NCBI GenBank assembly: GCA_964383365.1
Contig: CAYLHF010000015.1
Coordinates: 13,766 to 77,765 of the forward strand
Direction of reading: 5' to 3'
Source: CAYLHF01 sp964383365
Lineage (GTDB): Bacteria; Bacteroidota; Rhodothermia; Rhodothermales; UBA10348
DNA: 64,000 nucleotides
In this document: in pieces, positions 32,912 to 40,972 of the stretch
Layout: each line of letters starts with the position of its first letter
Position numbering within the stretch: position 1 is the first letter of the stretch
Notes under the pieces: generated by a model
The model's database searches: none
What the model was told of the DNA's origin: nothing
The model's input: only the letters and a program-made list of their open reading frames with translations
Translations under genes and position numbers: made by a program

Positions 32912-34194
32912 TCGGATATCTCGTTCAGAACCGACCAGAATTCGGGAAACGAGACCGCTACGCATCCGGGATCCCTCAGATGCGTCGGTCCGTTCGCGGC
33001 GAGCGCAGCAATAGCCAGCGCCATGGCCACCCGGTGATCACCACAACTGTCCACGGTTCCCCCGTGGAGGTCGCCTCCAGATATTCTGAATCCGTCGTTT
33101 GTACCCGAAATGTCGACCCCCATGGCCGACAGACCATCCACCATGGCGTCGATACGGTCGGTCTCTTTGTGCCGGAGTTCGCCCGCACCGGTAACGATGC
33201 TGGTACCGGACGATGCAGCGGCGGCTACCGCGAAGATGGGTATCTCATCTATGACGTTTGGAATAATATCACCTTCCAACTGAATTCCGGACAGCGATGA
33301 TGACTGCACGGACAGGTCTCCAATGGGTTCTCCGGCCACCATGCGTTCGTTTCCGACTCGGATCTTTGCTCCCATCGCCGTGAGGACGTCGAGCAGGCCC
33401 GACCGTGTCGGGTTCAGGCCGACTCGCGGTATACGGAGTCGCGAGCCCGGGATAATGGACCCGGCAACCAGGAAAAAGGAGGAAGCCGAAAAATCTCCCG
33501 GAACAGACCGGACCGCGGCCTCCACGGTGAGACCTTCCTGCGTGCTGATCATTCTGTCTTCACCCAGTTCCAGCACGTTCAGTCCGAGCATCCGTTCGGT
33601 ATGATCCCTTGACGGAGACGACTCGATGACCGTCGTTGTGCCTGAAGCCACCAAACCGGCAAGCAGCACGCACGACTTGACCTGTGCCGAGGCAACGGGA
33701 AGCCGGTATTCGATACCGGAGAGTTTTCTGCCTCCACGGATGGACAAAGGGGCGCACCCGTTTGAGCAGTCAATGGAGGCCCCCATCCGGGCGAGAGGCT
33801 CTGTGATGCGTCGCATGGGACGACTCCGCAGAGAAGCGTCTCCTGTCAGGGTGGAAGAAAACGATTGCCCCGCCAACAGCCCCGCCATGAGTCGCAACGT
33901 GGTTCCGGAATTCCCACAGTCCAGCGAATCGGATGGCTTCGAGAATCCTCTCGGGCCTCGTCCCTCGATGACAAGAACATCATCCTCTTCATACATCGCT
34001 ACTCCCAGTTGGCGAAGTACCGAGAGCGTGGATTGCGGATCGGCAGACTGCGGGAAATTGACAATCCTCGATGGACCATCACCGATGGCGGATAAAATGG
34101 CCGCTCGATGGGCGATCGATTTGTCCGGAGGGCATTTGACTACACCCACGAGACTCCGTGAAGGGGAAATGTTCTTCGATCTCGATGAACTCAC
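32905..34194 (-). CDS. aroA: 3-phosphoshikimate 1-carboxyvinyltransferase (AroA, EPSP synthase)
   Basis: Makes EPSP from shikimate-3-phosphate and PEP, in the pathway to chorismate, which feeds both the men and trp clusters in this window. The 429 residues contain PPDKSIAHRAAILSA (the PEP/S3P lysine and arginine), DCGNSGTTLRLMAG, SRPMRRITEPL, VASAQVKSCVLLAG and RHKETDRIDAM. All are canonical for a class I-like enzyme. The start overlaps the adenosine deaminase stop by 4 bases on the minus strand, so the two are probably co-translated. Confidence 0.96.
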   Translation of the reverse strand: MSSSRSKNISPSRSLVGVVKCPPDKSIAHRAAILSAIGDGPSRIVNFPQSADPQSTLSVLRQLGVAMYEEDDVLVIEGRGPRGFSKPSDSLDCGNSGTTLRLMAGLLAGQSFSSTLTGDASLRSRPMRRITEPLARMGASIDCSNGCAPLSIRGGRKLSGIEYRLPVASAQVKSCVLLAGLVASGTTTVIESSPSRDHTERMLGLNVLELGEDRMISTQEGLTVEAAVRSVPGDFSASSFFLVAGSIIPGSRLRIPRVGLNPTRSGLLDVLTAMGAKIRVGNERMVAGEPIGDLSVQSSSLSGIQLEGDIIPNVIDEIPIFAVAAAASSGTSIVTGAGELRHKETDRIDAMVDGLSAMGVDISGTNDGFRISGGDLHGGTVDSCGDHRVAMALAIAALAANGPTHLRDPGCVAVSFPEFWSVLNEISDQ

Positions 34195-35264
34195 CAGGCC
34201 GGTGTGTCTTCAGTTGGAGGCATCGGGAAATCGGCGATTGCCCGCCGGAGTAGTTCCTGTCGTTCATCCCACGGAATAAAGGCGTAACGAAATCCGTTGA
34301 GAGCAATTTCTCTCAGTTTATTGGCCGGTATCCCACACAGGGTATGGGCCCGATACAACTCTTCCGTCGTACTCGTCCTGCTGAACAACCTACTGTCAGT
34401 ATTCACCGTCACGGCAACTCCTGCTTCGACAAGTTGCCGAATAGGATGCGTTTCGTAGTCGGGTACGACATGAGTCTGAATGTTGCTCGTGGGGCAAATT
34501 TCTAGAGGAATCTGATGATTGACCACGTAATCGAGCAATTCCTTGTCCTCGATGAGCGTAATTCCGTGACCAATTCGATGGGCTCCACAATAGAACAGTG
34601 CCTGCCGAATCGAGTCTGGACCCCATGACTCTCCGGCATGAATGGTCAGATTCAGCAGGTGATTGCGCGCATAATAAAAGGCGCTCAAATGCTGCTTGGG
34701 AGGATTTCCTGCTTCACCACCGGCGAGGTCGAATCCGACAACACCATCATTTCGGTGCTCCACTGCCATCTCTGCCTGTCTCAGGGACGCGCTCTCGTAT
34801 CGATCTCTCAGGCCGCAAATAATCATCGACGACCTGATACCGTGTGTTTTTTCTGCTCGCTTGAGACCATCGCCCACCGCAATGTTAACCTCATCGAGCG
34901 TCAGGCCCTCTTCCGTATGAAGAACCGGTCCATATCGTACCTCCAGATACCGTACGTTTTCCATGGCAAAATCCTCCGCCATTTCGAACGCAACCCGTTC
35001 GAGGGCCTCTCTGGACTGCATCAGGGGAATAGTGTACTTGAACCACGCCAGATATTCTGTCAGATCAGTGGAGTTGTCAATTTTGAGAAGTTCCGTCTCG
35101 AGCCCGGCCACATCACTCGCCGGCAGCAGGTAAAGTTTATCCTGGTCATGGGCCAATTCGAGCATCGTCTCGAGACGCATGGCGCCATCGAGGTGGGAGT
35201 GCAGTTCGGCTTTTGGCCAAGCAAGTATTTCTTCCCGGGTAAGGGTGCGTCCTTCCAGAGGCAT
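34191..35264 (-). CDS. add: adenosine deaminase
   Basis: A 357-residue zinc amidohydrolase for adenosine to inosine. The metal-binding HSHLDG is at residue ~22, HAGESWGP with the third histidine and catalytic glutamate is mid-protein, HRIGHG and CPTSNIQTHVV follow, and the zinc aspartate sits in VNTDSRLFSRTS. Vertebrate enzymes read NTDDP there; the single aspartate form with a following polar residue is common in bacterial homologues. Other family members include adenine deaminases, so specificity is not proven. Upstream of aroA in the same transcript. Confidence 0.87.
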   Translation of the reverse strand: MPLEGRTLTREEILAWPKAELHSHLDGAMRLETMLELAHDQDKLYLLPASDVAGLETELLKIDNSTDLTEYLAWFKYTIPLMQSREALERVAFEMAEDFAMENVRYLEVRYGPVLHTEEGLTLDEVNIAVGDGLKRAEKTHGIRSSMIICGLRDRYESASLRQAEMAVEHRNDGVVGFDLAGGEAGNPPKQHLSAFYYARNHLLNLTIHAGESWGPDSIRQALFYCGAHRIGHGITLIEDKELLDYVVNHQIPLEICPTSNIQTHVVPDYETHPIRQLVEAGVAVTVNTDSRLFSRTSTTEELYRAHTLCGIPANKLREIALNGFRYAFIPWDERQELLRRAIADFPMPPTEDTPAW

Positions 35265-35492
35265 TGGCAGATAGGATTGCGATTTTGAAATGGTTCACGT
35301 CCGACCGGTGGCAGATCGATCGGATTGGTGGAAAGATAGCAAAAACGGAGCCGGCGTGGGTCAGGAACAGGTAAGATTGCGCTTCGTAAATCTTTCGGTA
35401 AGTGACTCGGATGTACTCGCGTCACAGTGCCTTTCTGACTAAATTCGAAGGGTCAATACGTAGCTAGCGCAACACAAACGGAGTAAGGAGTT

Positions 35493-35792
35493 ATGGGAAG
35501 TCTGGGACCGTTCGAAATCGCACTCATATTTCTGGTTATTCTCCTGGTTTTTGGCGCCAAACGTATACCGGAGATAGCCCGAGGGCTCGGAAAGGGTATC
35601 CGGGAGTTCAAATCTGCTACGAAAGACATCTCGAGAGAATTCAATGTGGACGAGTCACAGAATCGTATTCAGCCACCGTCCCAGGGAACTCCGGCTCCCA
35701 GAGCCGAAGACTATCAACGCCAGGCGCAGCCAGTTCAGCAGACTCCTCCGGCCACTCCTGCTCCCGATTCTACGGATTCTCCGCAGAAATAG
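35493..35792 (+). CDS. tatA: Sec-independent protein translocase subunit TatA/TatE
   Basis: A 99-residue protein with the TatA architecture: short N-terminus MGSLGPFE, one membrane helix (IALIFLVILLVFG), FGAKRIPEIARGLGKGI hinge and amphipathic helix, and a Pro/Gln-rich disordered tail. TatA oligomers form the pore for folded twin-arginine proteins. tatC is not in the window. AAGGAG sits seven bases before the ATG as ribosome binding site. It is followed by gatA after 41 bases. Confidence 0.95.
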   Translation: MGSLGPFEIALIFLVILLVFGAKRIPEIARGLGKGIREFKSATKDISREFNVDESQNRIQPPSQGTPAPRAEDYQRQAQPVQQTPPATPAPDSTDSPQK

Positions 35793-35833
35793 GGCACGTT
35801 TCACCGGCTTTTTCCGCCACCCATACGGATCAC

Positions 35834-37285
35834 ATGAACGGACCTACCTATGCCGCAAGTCGGCGTAGCCTCGAATCCAGTGAGACCAGTTGCGTGGCAC
35901 TGGTTTCCTCTTTTCTGGATCGCATCCGGGACCTGAATCCCGATCTGAACGCATTCATCGAAGTAGATGATACTGGTTCGATGAACAGGGCGCGAGACCT
36001 GGATCAGGAACGGGAAAATGGTGTGTATCGGTCGTTGACGGGAATGGTCGTGGCCGTGAAAGATCTGATCTGTACGACCGGTGTACCGACCACATGTGGG
36101 TCGAATATGCTTCGTGGGTTTCAATCAGTCTATGCAGCCACGGCGGTTGAGCGTCTGATCGATGCCGGAGCCATAATCATCGGTAAGACCAATTGCGACG
36201 AATTTGCGATGGGTTCGTCCAATGAATCCTCCTGCTTTGGCCCGGTGCACAATCCATTGGATTACGAACGCGTTCCGGGTGGTTCTTCCGGGGGATCGGC
36301 CGCTGCCGTGCGAGCGGGCATGTGCCATGTGGCGCTCGGAACGGATACGGGTGGGTCCATTCGTCAGCCGGCCGCATTTTGCGGGGTTGTCGGATTAAAG
36401 CCGACCTATGGTCTTGTGAGTAGATATGGGCTCGTAGCCTATGCATCATCATTCGACTGTATCGGACCGCTCGCTTCGACGGTACAGGATGCTCGAGATG
36501 TTCTTCGAGTCATAGCCGGTTATGATCCGAAAGACGCTACGAGTCTTCCGGCGATCGTTCCCGATGAGACGCTTCTGAACCAACCGGAGTCCCGGTCGGT
36601 GACAGGACTTCGGGTCGGACTGCCGGCAGAATATTTTTCGGATGGCCTTGCCGATGGGGTCCGTGCGAACGTCAGGGAAGCCGCACTCTCGCTGGAACGA
36701 GCGGGCGCAGTTCTTGTAGACGTATCGCTTCCGAATACACGTTTTGGAATCGCCGCTTATTACGTGCTGACGACGGCCGAGGCCTCCAGTAATCTGTCCA
36801 GGTACGACGGGATCCGATACGGGAGCCGGATCGCTGCGACCGAATCCGACGCAACCGCCTTGCAGACCCTCTATGAACGGACTCGCTCGGAAGGGTTCGG
36901 AGAAGAAGTCAAGCGCCGCATCATGCTGGGTACGTATGTGCTCTCATCAGGGTATTACGACGCGTATTACGGGAAAGCCCAGCGGGTACGCACACTGATC
37001 CGCCAGGATTTCGACCGGGTGTTCGATCTCGTTGACGTTCTTCTGACGCCGGCAACACCGACTACTGCCTTCAGGCTAGGCGAAAAATCGAATGATCCGC
37101 TCCAGATGTATCTGAACGATATTTATACCGTCACGGCTAATCTTGCAGGAATTCCCGGAATTTCGGTACCGTTCGGGAGCGCAGAAAACAATATGCCGGT
37201 CGGCGTTCAGTTGCTTGGTCCTGATCTCGGTGAATCAATTATGCTGGATGCGGCAGCGTTTTTAGAGGGCATTGCACACGAATAA
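35834..37285 (+). CDS. gatA: glutamyl-tRNA(Gln) amidotransferase subunit A (GatA)
   Basis: The amidase subunit that supplies ammonia to convert Glu-tRNA(Gln) to Gln-tRNA(Gln). The 483 residues contain the catalytic lysine in VAVKDLICTTG (~75), the glycine/serine-rich GGSSGGSAAAVRAGMC (~150), and the Ser-cis-Ser segment GTDTGGSIRQPAAFCG (~170). The specific signature NESSCFGPVHNPLD supports GatA over other amidases. GatB and GatC are not adjacent. The start is a plain ATG with no strong ribosome binding site visible. Confidence 0.95.
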   Translation: MNGPTYAASRRSLESSETSCVALVSSFLDRIRDLNPDLNAFIEVDDTGSMNRARDLDQERENGVYRSLTGMVVAVKDLICTTGVPTTCGSNMLRGFQSVYAATAVERLIDAGAIIIGKTNCDEFAMGSSNESSCFGPVHNPLDYERVPGGSSGGSAAAVRAGMCHVALGTDTGGSIRQPAAFCGVVGLKPTYGLVSRYGLVAYASSFDCIGPLASTVQDARDVLRVIAGYDPKDATSLPAIVPDETLLNQPESRSVTGLRVGLPAEYFSDGLADGVRANVREAALSLERAGAVLVDVSLPNTRFGIAAYYVLTTAEASSNLSRYDGIRYGSRIAATESDATALQTLYERTRSEGFGEEVKRRIMLGTYVLSSGYYDAYYGKAQRVRTLIRQDFDRVFDLVDVLLTPATPTTAFRLGEKSNDPLQMYLNDIYTVTANLAGIPGISVPFGSAENNMPVGVQLLGPDLGESIMLDAAAFLEGIAHE

Positions 37286-37381
37286 TTCGAGAGCAGTTTA
37301 TATCCGCACGTTGTAGATGGGGAAGCCGAGTCCTAAACTGCGTACCCGTTACTGAAACACACCTCACCACCGTTTCCATTC

Positions 37382-38251
37382 ATGAGTATTCTTGTCGACC
37401 AGAACACACGACTGATTGTTCAGGGCTTTACCGGTAAAGAAGGAACCTTTCATGCCGAACAGATGATCGAGTACGGAACTCCCCTTGTCGGAGGAGTAAC
37501 CCCCGGTAAAGGGGGACAGCACCACCTGGATCGGCCGGTATTCAATACGGTTTCCGATGCGGTCAAACAGGAAGGAGCCAATACGTCTGTGATATTCGTC
37601 CCGCCGCCATTTGCCGCAGATGCTATTCTCGAGGCAGCGGAAGCCGGTATCCGGGTCATCGTCTGTATTACAGAGGGCATTCCTACCCGGGATATGATAA
37701 CGGTGTATCAATTCGTTCAGCAGTCGGGGGCGACACTCATCGGTCCGAACTGTCCGGGAGTCCTGACGCCCGGAAAGGCAAAGGTGGGAATCATGCCGGC
37801 CATGATATTCAGCGAGGGTCGTGTCGGTGTGGTTTCACGCTCGGGCACGCTCACCTACGAGGCCGTCGATCAACTCACCCGGATGGGACTCGGACAGAGC
37901 ACTGCAGTCGGTATCGGCGGCGATCCCATAATCGGTTCCCGGTTTATCGACGTACTCCACTTGTTTGAAGCCGATGAAGAGACCGATGCCGTCGTGATGA
38001 TTGGAGAAATCGGCGGAACGGCTGAAGAAGAAGCGGCGACCTTCATCAAGGACGGAATGACCAAACCGGTATTTTCATTCATTGCGGGAAGGACCGCACC
38101 TCCGGGTCGCCGGATGGGACATGCCGGTGCCATCATTTCCGGTGGCAAGGGTACTGCGGAGGATAAGTTTGCGGCACTCGAAGATGCAGGTGCCCATATC
38201 GTCCTGAATCCGGCATCCATTGGTCAGGCTGTTGCCGATCATCTGGCTTGA
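37382..38251 (+). CDS. sucD: succinate-CoA ligase alpha subunit (SucD)
   Basis: A TCA-cycle enzyme subunit; 289 residues. CoA-binding domain: VQGFTGKEGTFHAEQMIEYG and VTPGKGGQHHLDRPVF. Ligase domain: GPNCPGVLTPGKAKVGIMP, SRSGTLTYEA, and the phosphohistidine loop GHAGAIISGGKGTAEDK with histidine near residue 249. The partner sucC is not in the window. A hairpin-forming pair (38258-38265 with 38289-38296) separates it from the next gene. Confidence 0.95.
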   Translation: MSILVDQNTRLIVQGFTGKEGTFHAEQMIEYGTPLVGGVTPGKGGQHHLDRPVFNTVSDAVKQEGANTSVIFVPPPFAADAILEAAEAGIRVIVCITEGIPTRDMITVYQFVQQSGATLIGPNCPGVLTPGKAKVGIMPAMIFSEGRVGVVSRSGTLTYEAVDQLTRMGLGQSTAVGIGGDPIIGSRFIDVLHLFEADEETDAVVMIGEIGGTAEEEAATFIKDGMTKPVFSFIAGRTAPPGRRMGHAGAIISGGKGTAEDKFAALEDAGAHIVLNPASIGQAVADHLA

Positions 38252-38257
38252 TGGCTG

Positions 38258-38296
38258 CCTGACGATGGGGGTACGCGGATCACGTAGTTCGTCAGG
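38258..38296 (+). promoter_or_regulatory. inverted repeat between sucD and the engB-type GTPase gene
   Basis: CCTGACGA (38258-38265) pairs with TCGTCAGG (38289-38296) across a 23-base loop. It begins seven bases after the sucD stop and ends seven bases before the ribosome binding site GGAGA of the next gene (38304). Position suggests an mRNA-level control or processing element; there is no T-run. Confidence 0.35.
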
Positions 38297-38317
38297 AATT
38301 GCCGGAGATGTGGTGTC

Positions 38318-38905
38318 TTGAAAATTCGAAGTGTAGAATTTGTTTGCGGAGCACCCTCGGTCGAGGCCATGCCCAAAGACCGCCTCCCTGAAATCGCATT
38401 TGTGGGAAGGTCAAATGTGGGTAAGAGCTCGCTGGTAAACATGTTTCTGCAGCGCCGAAGCATTGCCCGGATCAGTTCTACCCCTGGAAAAACGCAGGAA
38501 ATCAACTTTTTTCGAATCAACGACCGGTTTTACGTCGTCGACCTGCCCGGTTTCGGATATGCCAGAGTCAGTAAATCACAAAGAAAACACTGGCAGCAGT
38601 TGATCGGAAGATACGTTCTGGAGCGCGAGACGCTGAGCGTGGTTTTTCAACTCATAGACAGTCGCCATGAGCCTACGGAACTGGACCGTGAGGTCATGCT
38701 CCTGCTCAAGGAGAGTCCGGCTTCTCACGTCATCCTGTTATCCAAATCAGACAAGCTGTCTGGAAATGGCCGGACACAGTCTCGTAGAAGGATGGAGGAG
38801 TGTCTGGACTCGCTTCTTCTGGAAGTCCCGGTGATCATGACGTCTGCGAAAAAAGGGAGCGGGCGGAATGAAATCGTACAGTGGGTTAATACCCTTCTGG
38901 GGTAA
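38318..38905 (+). CDS. engB: ribosome-biogenesis GTPase YsxC/EngB
   Basis: Small GTPase for 50S assembly. It starts at TTG 38318 nine bases after GGAGA. The 195 residues contain G1 GRSNVGKSSLVN (~29), G2/switch region STPGKTQEINFF, G3 DLPGFGYA (~75) and G4 SKSDKL (~142, usually TKxD), with C-terminal MTSAKKGSG. The size and FVGRSNVGKS signature are diagnostic. It lies 66 bases after sucD, with an inverted repeat between. Confidence 0.93.
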   Translation: MKIRSVEFVCGAPSVEAMPKDRLPEIAFVGRSNVGKSSLVNMFLQRRSIARISSTPGKTQEINFFRINDRFYVVDLPGFGYARVSKSQRKHWQQLIGRYVLERETLSVVFQLIDSRHEPTELDREVMLLLKESPASHVILLSKSDKLSGNGRTQSRRRMEECLDSLLLEVPVIMTSAKKGSGRNEIVQWVNTLLG

Positions 38906-38950
38906 GCACCGGTCACACACCATATATAGTAACCAATTGATCTCCTGACG

Positions 38951-40558
38951 ATGTCCGTACATGCTGAAGCTCCTACCGTCCTGATAACAGATCCGGTCCA
39001 TCCGGTCTGCAATGAATTATTATTGGCAGCAGGAATGAATCCTGTACAGGCTGATGGCAAAAACAGAGAAGGGTTGCTGCAGGTGGTTGCCTCGGCGGAT
39101 GCCTGGATTATTCGCAGTGGTACCCTAATCGATTCGGATCTCCTCGACTGTGCCACAAGGCTTCGTGCCATCGGTCGGGCCGGCGTCGGTGTAGACAACG
39201 TAGATCTTGAAGCGGCTACGAGACGCGGTGTGCTGGTGATGAATGCTCCGGCAGGCAATACTATTTCCACTGCCGAACACACGACCACGATGCTTCTGGG
39301 GGTGATGCGCAAGATCGCCCGGGCCAATACATCGCTCAGGAGTGGTGCCTGGGATCGAAAGACATTCACGGGAACAGAAGTTTTCGGAAAGACCCTCGGA
39401 ATTATCGGTGTTGGAAAAATTGGCCAGGCGGTAGCCGTCCGGATGCAGTCATTCGGAATGTCGGTAATCGGGCATGATCCCGTGTTGAGTGAGGAAGCTG
39501 CCAGGGCACTCGATATCGAACTGCTCGCCGTGGAGGATGTTTTACGGCGCTCTGACATCATAACGGTACACACCCCATTGACTCCGGAGACGACGGGGCT
39601 TTTAAACGAGAGAACGATTGCTCTGTGCAGGCGGGGGGTCATACTCGTTAACTGTGCGCGGGGGGGGATTATTGACGAAGCCAGCCTGTTGGATGCCCTG
39701 GAGTCCGGACACGTTGCCGGAGCGGCTCTCGACGTGTTCTCCTCCGAACCTCCCACGGACGAGATCAGGACTCTCATCTCCCATCCCCGCGTACTCGCCA
39801 CGCCGCACATCGCTGCCTCCACCTCGGAGGCACAGGAAAAGGTCGCCAGGCAGGTAACCGAAGAAGTCATCAAGGCGCTCAGGAATGAACCGGTATTGAC
39901 GGCTGTTAATGCCATGGCAATTCGGATGGCATCCAAACCGGAAGTGCGTCCCTACCTCGAATTGGCCGACCGGTTGGCCCAACTCGTCCGACAATTGTTT
40001 CCCGAGAAAGCCACGCGGATGGTGCTTTCGTGTAGGGGCGATGTACCTCACCGGTATCATGACGTACTGAAGGTGGCCGCTTTAAGAGGATACTTGAGTT
40101 CGTATACGAATCGGCCCGTGAATCTGGTCAGTGCACCTGTTCTCGCGTCAGAACAGGGACTGCGGGCGAGTGTGGAGTTATGCGATGTCGGCGGTCGTCA
40201 GAATCGACTGGATATCCGGCTCGAGAATGAGTCGGCCCAGATGTCTGTGGCCGGTACCGTTTTCGGAGAAGAACAACTCCTCCTGGTTCGAATAGACGAT
40301 TTTCATATGGATGTCCGACCGGAAGGCCACATTCTTGTATACCGGAATCATGATCGTCCCGGAGTTTTGGCCGCAGTCGGGGCCATTCTTGCTGGAGAAG
40401 GAATCAATATTGCCTCGCTGGCCCTCGGTAGAACGAAGCCGGGTGCTCTTGCCCTGACGGCTGTTACTATTGATGACGCCGTTTCTGAAGCAGTTTTCAC
40501 AGCCATTAAGGGGGTAGATGGTATCATAGACGTAAGGACAGTCGAGATTCCGATATAG
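38951..40558 (+). CDS. serA: D-3-phosphoglycerate dehydrogenase, long form (SerA)
   Basis: First step of serine synthesis. The 535 residues show a substrate domain (GRAGVGVDNVDLEAATRRGV), the NAD domain TLGIIGVGKIGQAVAVRM (~150) and NCARGGIIDEASLLDAL. An intervening domain is followed by a C-terminal ACT domain from ~460 (GHILVYRNHDRPGVLAAVGA ... EGINIASLALGR). The 535-residue length and ACT domain mark the Mycobacterium/Bacillus-type long enzyme that can be inhibited by serine. A hairpin sits directly after the stop codon. Confidence 0.93.
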   Translation: MSVHAEAPTVLITDPVHPVCNELLLAAGMNPVQADGKNREGLLQVVASADAWIIRSGTLIDSDLLDCATRLRAIGRAGVGVDNVDLEAATRRGVLVMNAPAGNTISTAEHTTTMLLGVMRKIARANTSLRSGAWDRKTFTGTEVFGKTLGIIGVGKIGQAVAVRMQSFGMSVIGHDPVLSEEAARALDIELLAVEDVLRRSDIITVHTPLTPETTGLLNERTIALCRRGVILVNCARGGIIDEASLLDALESGHVAGAALDVFSSEPPTDEIRTLISHPRVLATPHIAASTSEAQEKVARQVTEEVIKALRNEPVLTAVNAMAIRMASKPEVRPYLELADRLAQLVRQLFPEKATRMVLSCRGDVPHRYHDVLKVAALRGYLSSYTNRPVNLVSAPVLASEQGLRASVELCDVGGRQNRLDIRLENESAQMSVAGTVFGEEQLLLVRIDDFHMDVRPEGHILVYRNHDRPGVLAAVGAILAGEGINIASLALGRTKPGALALTAVTIDDAVSEAVFTAIKGVDGIIDVRTVEIPI

Positions 40559-40591
40559 TACCGTGAGAAAGGGGCGAAATCTATCACGGTA
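40559..40591 (+). terminator. hairpin immediately after serA
   Basis: TACCGTGA at 40559-40566 pairs perfectly with TCACGGTA at 40584-40591, starting on the base after the serA stop. The next bases are A-rich, not T-rich, so transcription may end by another mechanism or the stem may protect the 3' end. Confidence 0.4.
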
Positions 40592-40629
40592 AAAGGACGT
40601 GCCCCCAACGAATTGTGGTTCATATTCCC

Positions 40630-40658
40630 TTGACAAAAGTTAGGAGTGCGTCTATATT
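40630..40658 (+). promoter_or_regulatory. sigma-70-type promoter upstream of the TonB-dependent receptor
   Basis: TTGACA at 40630-40635 and TATATT at 40653-40658 are separated by exactly 17 bases, an almost ideal -35/-10 pair. Transcription would start near 40665, leaving a ~308-base leader before the receptor start at 40973. The Bacteroidota consensus (TTG ... TAnnTTTG) is not matched, so the site is of the general bacterial type. Confidence 0.55.
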
Positions 40659-40664
40659 GGCAAC

Positions 40665-40972
40665 CCAAATTAGACGTAAAGAACAGTAAAACAGTCAGAA
40701 AACGCTTTTGGAAGTAAGCTACAGCATTTCCAAGCCCACCTTTCAAGTCAAACCTGAGATCAGTCGCGAGCGGTTCGTCCGTTTGTGACCGTAGCTATGT
40801 GATGGGGATAATGTGAGAATGGGTATGACTTTTCTTCTGAATGCTTTCCGATTTCGGAAACTGTCTTTATTGAAAACACATTCGCGTGAGAGCGCGACAG
40901 TTATTGTGCTGTGAATGTCGCAGTACATCTATTTCAGCCACACAACATATCATACACAAGAGGAGGTAGCTT
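40665..40972 (+). other. long 5' leader of the receptor gene
   Basis: About 308 bases lie between the promoter and the start codon. The last 12 bases are AGGAGGT (40961-40967) plus a five-base spacer, a near-perfect ribosome binding site. No small open frame stands out on the plus strand and no known riboswitch was recognised. The leader is long enough for RNA-based control. Confidence 0.5.

Noticed and set aside
38725..39936. 403-residue open frame on the minus strand opposite serA
   Set aside because: It is fully antisense to a well-supported serA, has low-complexity composition and no recognisable motif.
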